Shown here piece by piece: positions 14,663 through 16,103 of a stretch of DNA of 16,103 nucleotides. Origin of the DNA: JBDNDK01 sp046719185 (lineage in GTDB: Bacteria; Armatimonadota; UBA5829); contig JBDNDK010000040.1 in assembly GCA_046719185.1 (NCBI GenBank), forward strand, positions 1 to 16,103, written 5' to 3'. Made by a program: the position numbers and the translations under genes. Positions within the stretch are counted from its first letter, which is position 1. Each line of letters begins with the position of its first letter. The notes under the pieces were generated by a model. That model worked only from the letters and a program-made list of their open reading frames with translations, was not told the DNA's origin and did no database searches.

Positions 14663-16103
14663 ATGAGTGATACAAGAGAATCTATCTCAAGTTTATTTGG
14701 TTCAGATGTATTTAGCGAATCAGTAATGAGAGAAAGAGTTCCAAAGAATGTATTTAAGGAACTCAAGAAAGTGATGGAAGAAGGTGGAGAACTTAATCCG
14801 ACAGTTGCAGATGTTGTTGCAAATGCTATGAAGGATTGGGCTATTGAAAGGGGAGCTACACATTTTTGCCATTGGTTCCAGCCAATGACTGGAATTACTG
14901 CTGAAAAACATGATGCATTTATTTCTCCAACTCCAGATGGTAGGACAATTATGGAGTTCAGCGGAAAAGAACTTATCAAAGGTGAACCGGATGCATCAAG
15001 TTTCCCATCTGGTGGCTTAAGAGCAACATTTGAAGCAAGAGGATATACAGTATGGGACTGCACTTCACCAGTTTTTGTAAAATCTAACGGAACAAATATT
15101 GCATTATATATTCCTTGTGCTTTTGCTTCATATACAAGTGTAGCATTAGACAAAAAGACTCCATTATTAAGATCAATGGATGCATTAAATAAACAAGCTC
15201 TTAGGGTGCTAAGACTTCTTGGAAATACTACCAGTACGAGGGTAGATGCAACACTTGGTAGTGAACAAGAATATTTCCTTGTTGATTCAAGATTTGCAGA
15301 GAGAAGATTAGACCTAATGCTTGCTGGAAGAACAGTTTTTGGTGCACCTGCACCGAAAGGTCAGGAATTAGAGGATCATTATTTTGGCACCATTCATGAA
15401 AGAGTTGCTACATTTATGAATGATGTAAATAGAGAACTCTGGAAAATAGGTGTTTCTGCAAAGACACAGCATAATGAAGTTTCACCTGCACAGTATGAAA
15501 TTGCACCAATTTTTGCTACTGTGAATGTGGCAACAGATCATAACCAGTTAACTATGGAAACAATGCAAAAAGTTGCACACAGACATGGTTTTGTATGTTT
15601 ACTTCATGAAAAACCATTTGCAGGTGTTAATGGATCAGGTAAGCACAACAACTGGAGTTTGGTAACAAATGATGGAATCAACTTGCTGGATCCTGGTAAC
15701 ACTCCACATGAAAATGAAGTGTTTCTTGTATTCCTTATGTCTGTAATAAGAGCTGTTGACAAATATGCCAAGCTGCTCAGAGCTAGTGTTGCGGTGCCTG
15801 GCAATGACCATAGACTAGGTGCAAATGAAGCACCTCCTGCAATAGTTTCTGTGTTCCTTGGAGATCAACTCACAGATATTATTGAACAATTAGAAAAGGG
15901 AGCTGCAAAAACATCAAAAACAGGTGGTGAACTTGTTCTTGGAGCTAGCAAACTCCCACAATTGTGCAAAGACTGCACAGATAGAAATAGAACCTCACCT
16001 TTTGCTTTCACTGGCAACAAGTTTGAGTTTAGAATGGTTGGTTCATCACAATCAACATCAGGTCCAAACTTTGTATTAAATACAATAGTTGCAGAAGAGA
16101 TCG
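14663..16103 (+). CDS. glnN: Glutamine synthetase type III (3' end missing)
   Basis: GlnN makes glutamine from glutamate, ammonia and ATP in the cytoplasm. The frame is open to the window edge; 480 residues are visible of a family length of about 700. Type III features include the N-terminal VFSESVMRERVPKNVF segment and FPSGGLRATFEARGYTVWD (114-132). Also present are the metal-site SEQEYFLVD (200-208), KTQHNEVSPAQYEIAP (267-282), the GVNGSGKHNNWS segment (321-332) with the ATP-site His, and NRTSPFAFTGNKFEFR (442-457). Many of these differ from types I and II. The ATG at 14663 has AGAGAGGA (14648-14655) 7 nt upstream. It follows the phosphatase gene by 204 nt with no terminator between, so read-through is possible. 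Signal for nitrogen control is not clear (see the leader). Confidence 0.95.
   Translation, partial: MSDTRESISSLFGSDVFSESVMRERVPKNVFKELKKVMEEGGELNPTVADVVANAMKDWAIERGATHFCHWFQPMTGITAEKHDAFISPTPDGRTIMEFSGKELIKGEPDASSFPSGGLRATFEARGYTVWDCTSPVFVKSNGTNIALYIPCAFASYTSVALDKKTPLLRSMDALNKQALRVLRLLGNTTSTRVDATLGSEQEYFLVDSRFAERRLDLMLAGRTVFGAPAPKGQELEDHYFGTIHERVATFMNDVNRELWKIGVSAKTQHNEVSPAQYEIAPIFATVNVATDHNQLTMETMQKVAHRHGFVCLLHEKPFAGVNGSGKHNNWSLVTNDGINLLDPGNTPHENEVFLVFLMSVIRAVDKYAKLLRASVAVPGNDHRLGANEAPPAIVSVFLGDQLTDIIEQLEKGAAKTSKTGGELVLGASKLPQLCKDCTDRNRTSPFAFTGNKFEFRMVGSSQSTSGPNFVLNTIVAEEI

Noticed and set aside
14620..15153. 177-residue open frame on the - strand
   Set aside because: It lies antisense to the N-terminal part of glnN, whose protein motifs are clear; it has no ribosome site and a composition typical of an antisense shadow.

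Overview
The window looks like part of the chromosome of an AT-rich, diderm bacterium of the cyanobacterial lineage, most plausibly a non-photosynthetic relative (Melainabacteria / Vampirovibrionia-like). By eye the DNA is about two-thirds A+T. The lineage call is inference. It rests on an LPS-transport cluster followed by a DUF3084 coiled-coil membrane protein and a YqgF/RuvX-type nuclease of cyanobacterial flavour, a type III glutamine synthetase, and no photosynthesis genes in these 16 kb. The diderm call is firmer, because LptC, LptA, LptB and an LptF/G permease are all present.

Layout. (1) 1-806, + strand: the 3' part of queG (queuosine tRNA modification), ending in a bidirectional terminator. 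(2) 849-3359, - strand: a two-gene unit of a secreted beta-helix pectate-lyase-like protein and a Gfo/Idh/MocA oxidoreductase, read from a good sigma-70-type promoter. (3) 3554-8610, + strand: a tightly packed run lptC, lptA, lptB, lptF/G, DUF3084, yqgF that would move LPS from the inner membrane to the cell surface. DUF3084 is a candidate accessory component. (4) 8613-9950, - strand: a secreted YjbH-like barrel protein with its own promoter and, upstream of it, a GNAT acetyltransferase closed by a strong terminator. (5) 10104-11895, - strand: a multi-pass membrane protein overlapping a PfkB sugar kinase. (6) 12063-14458, + strand: a cobalamin-binding sensor carrying the Wx9EH and ExHxxG signatures of CarH-type B12 photoreceptors, followed 8 nt later by a PAS / coiled-coil / SpoIIE-type PP2C phosphatase. 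(7) 14663-end, + strand: glnN (glutamine synthetase III), cut by the window edge and preceded by a 204-nt leader rich in small inverted repeats.

The most interesting item is the B12-sensor/PP2C pair. It looks like a one-operon sensory module in which cobalamin state, or light acting through cobalamin, could control a serine/threonine phosphatase rather than a DNA-binding domain. Other points are the apparently single LptF/G-type permease, a predicted lipoprotein LptC with a long Asn/Asp-rich linker, several TTG starts without a Shine-Dalgarno sequence, and the glnN leader. There is no gene-free stretch longer than about 205 bases, and I saw no tRNA, rRNA, CRISPR array, insertion sequence or integrase.
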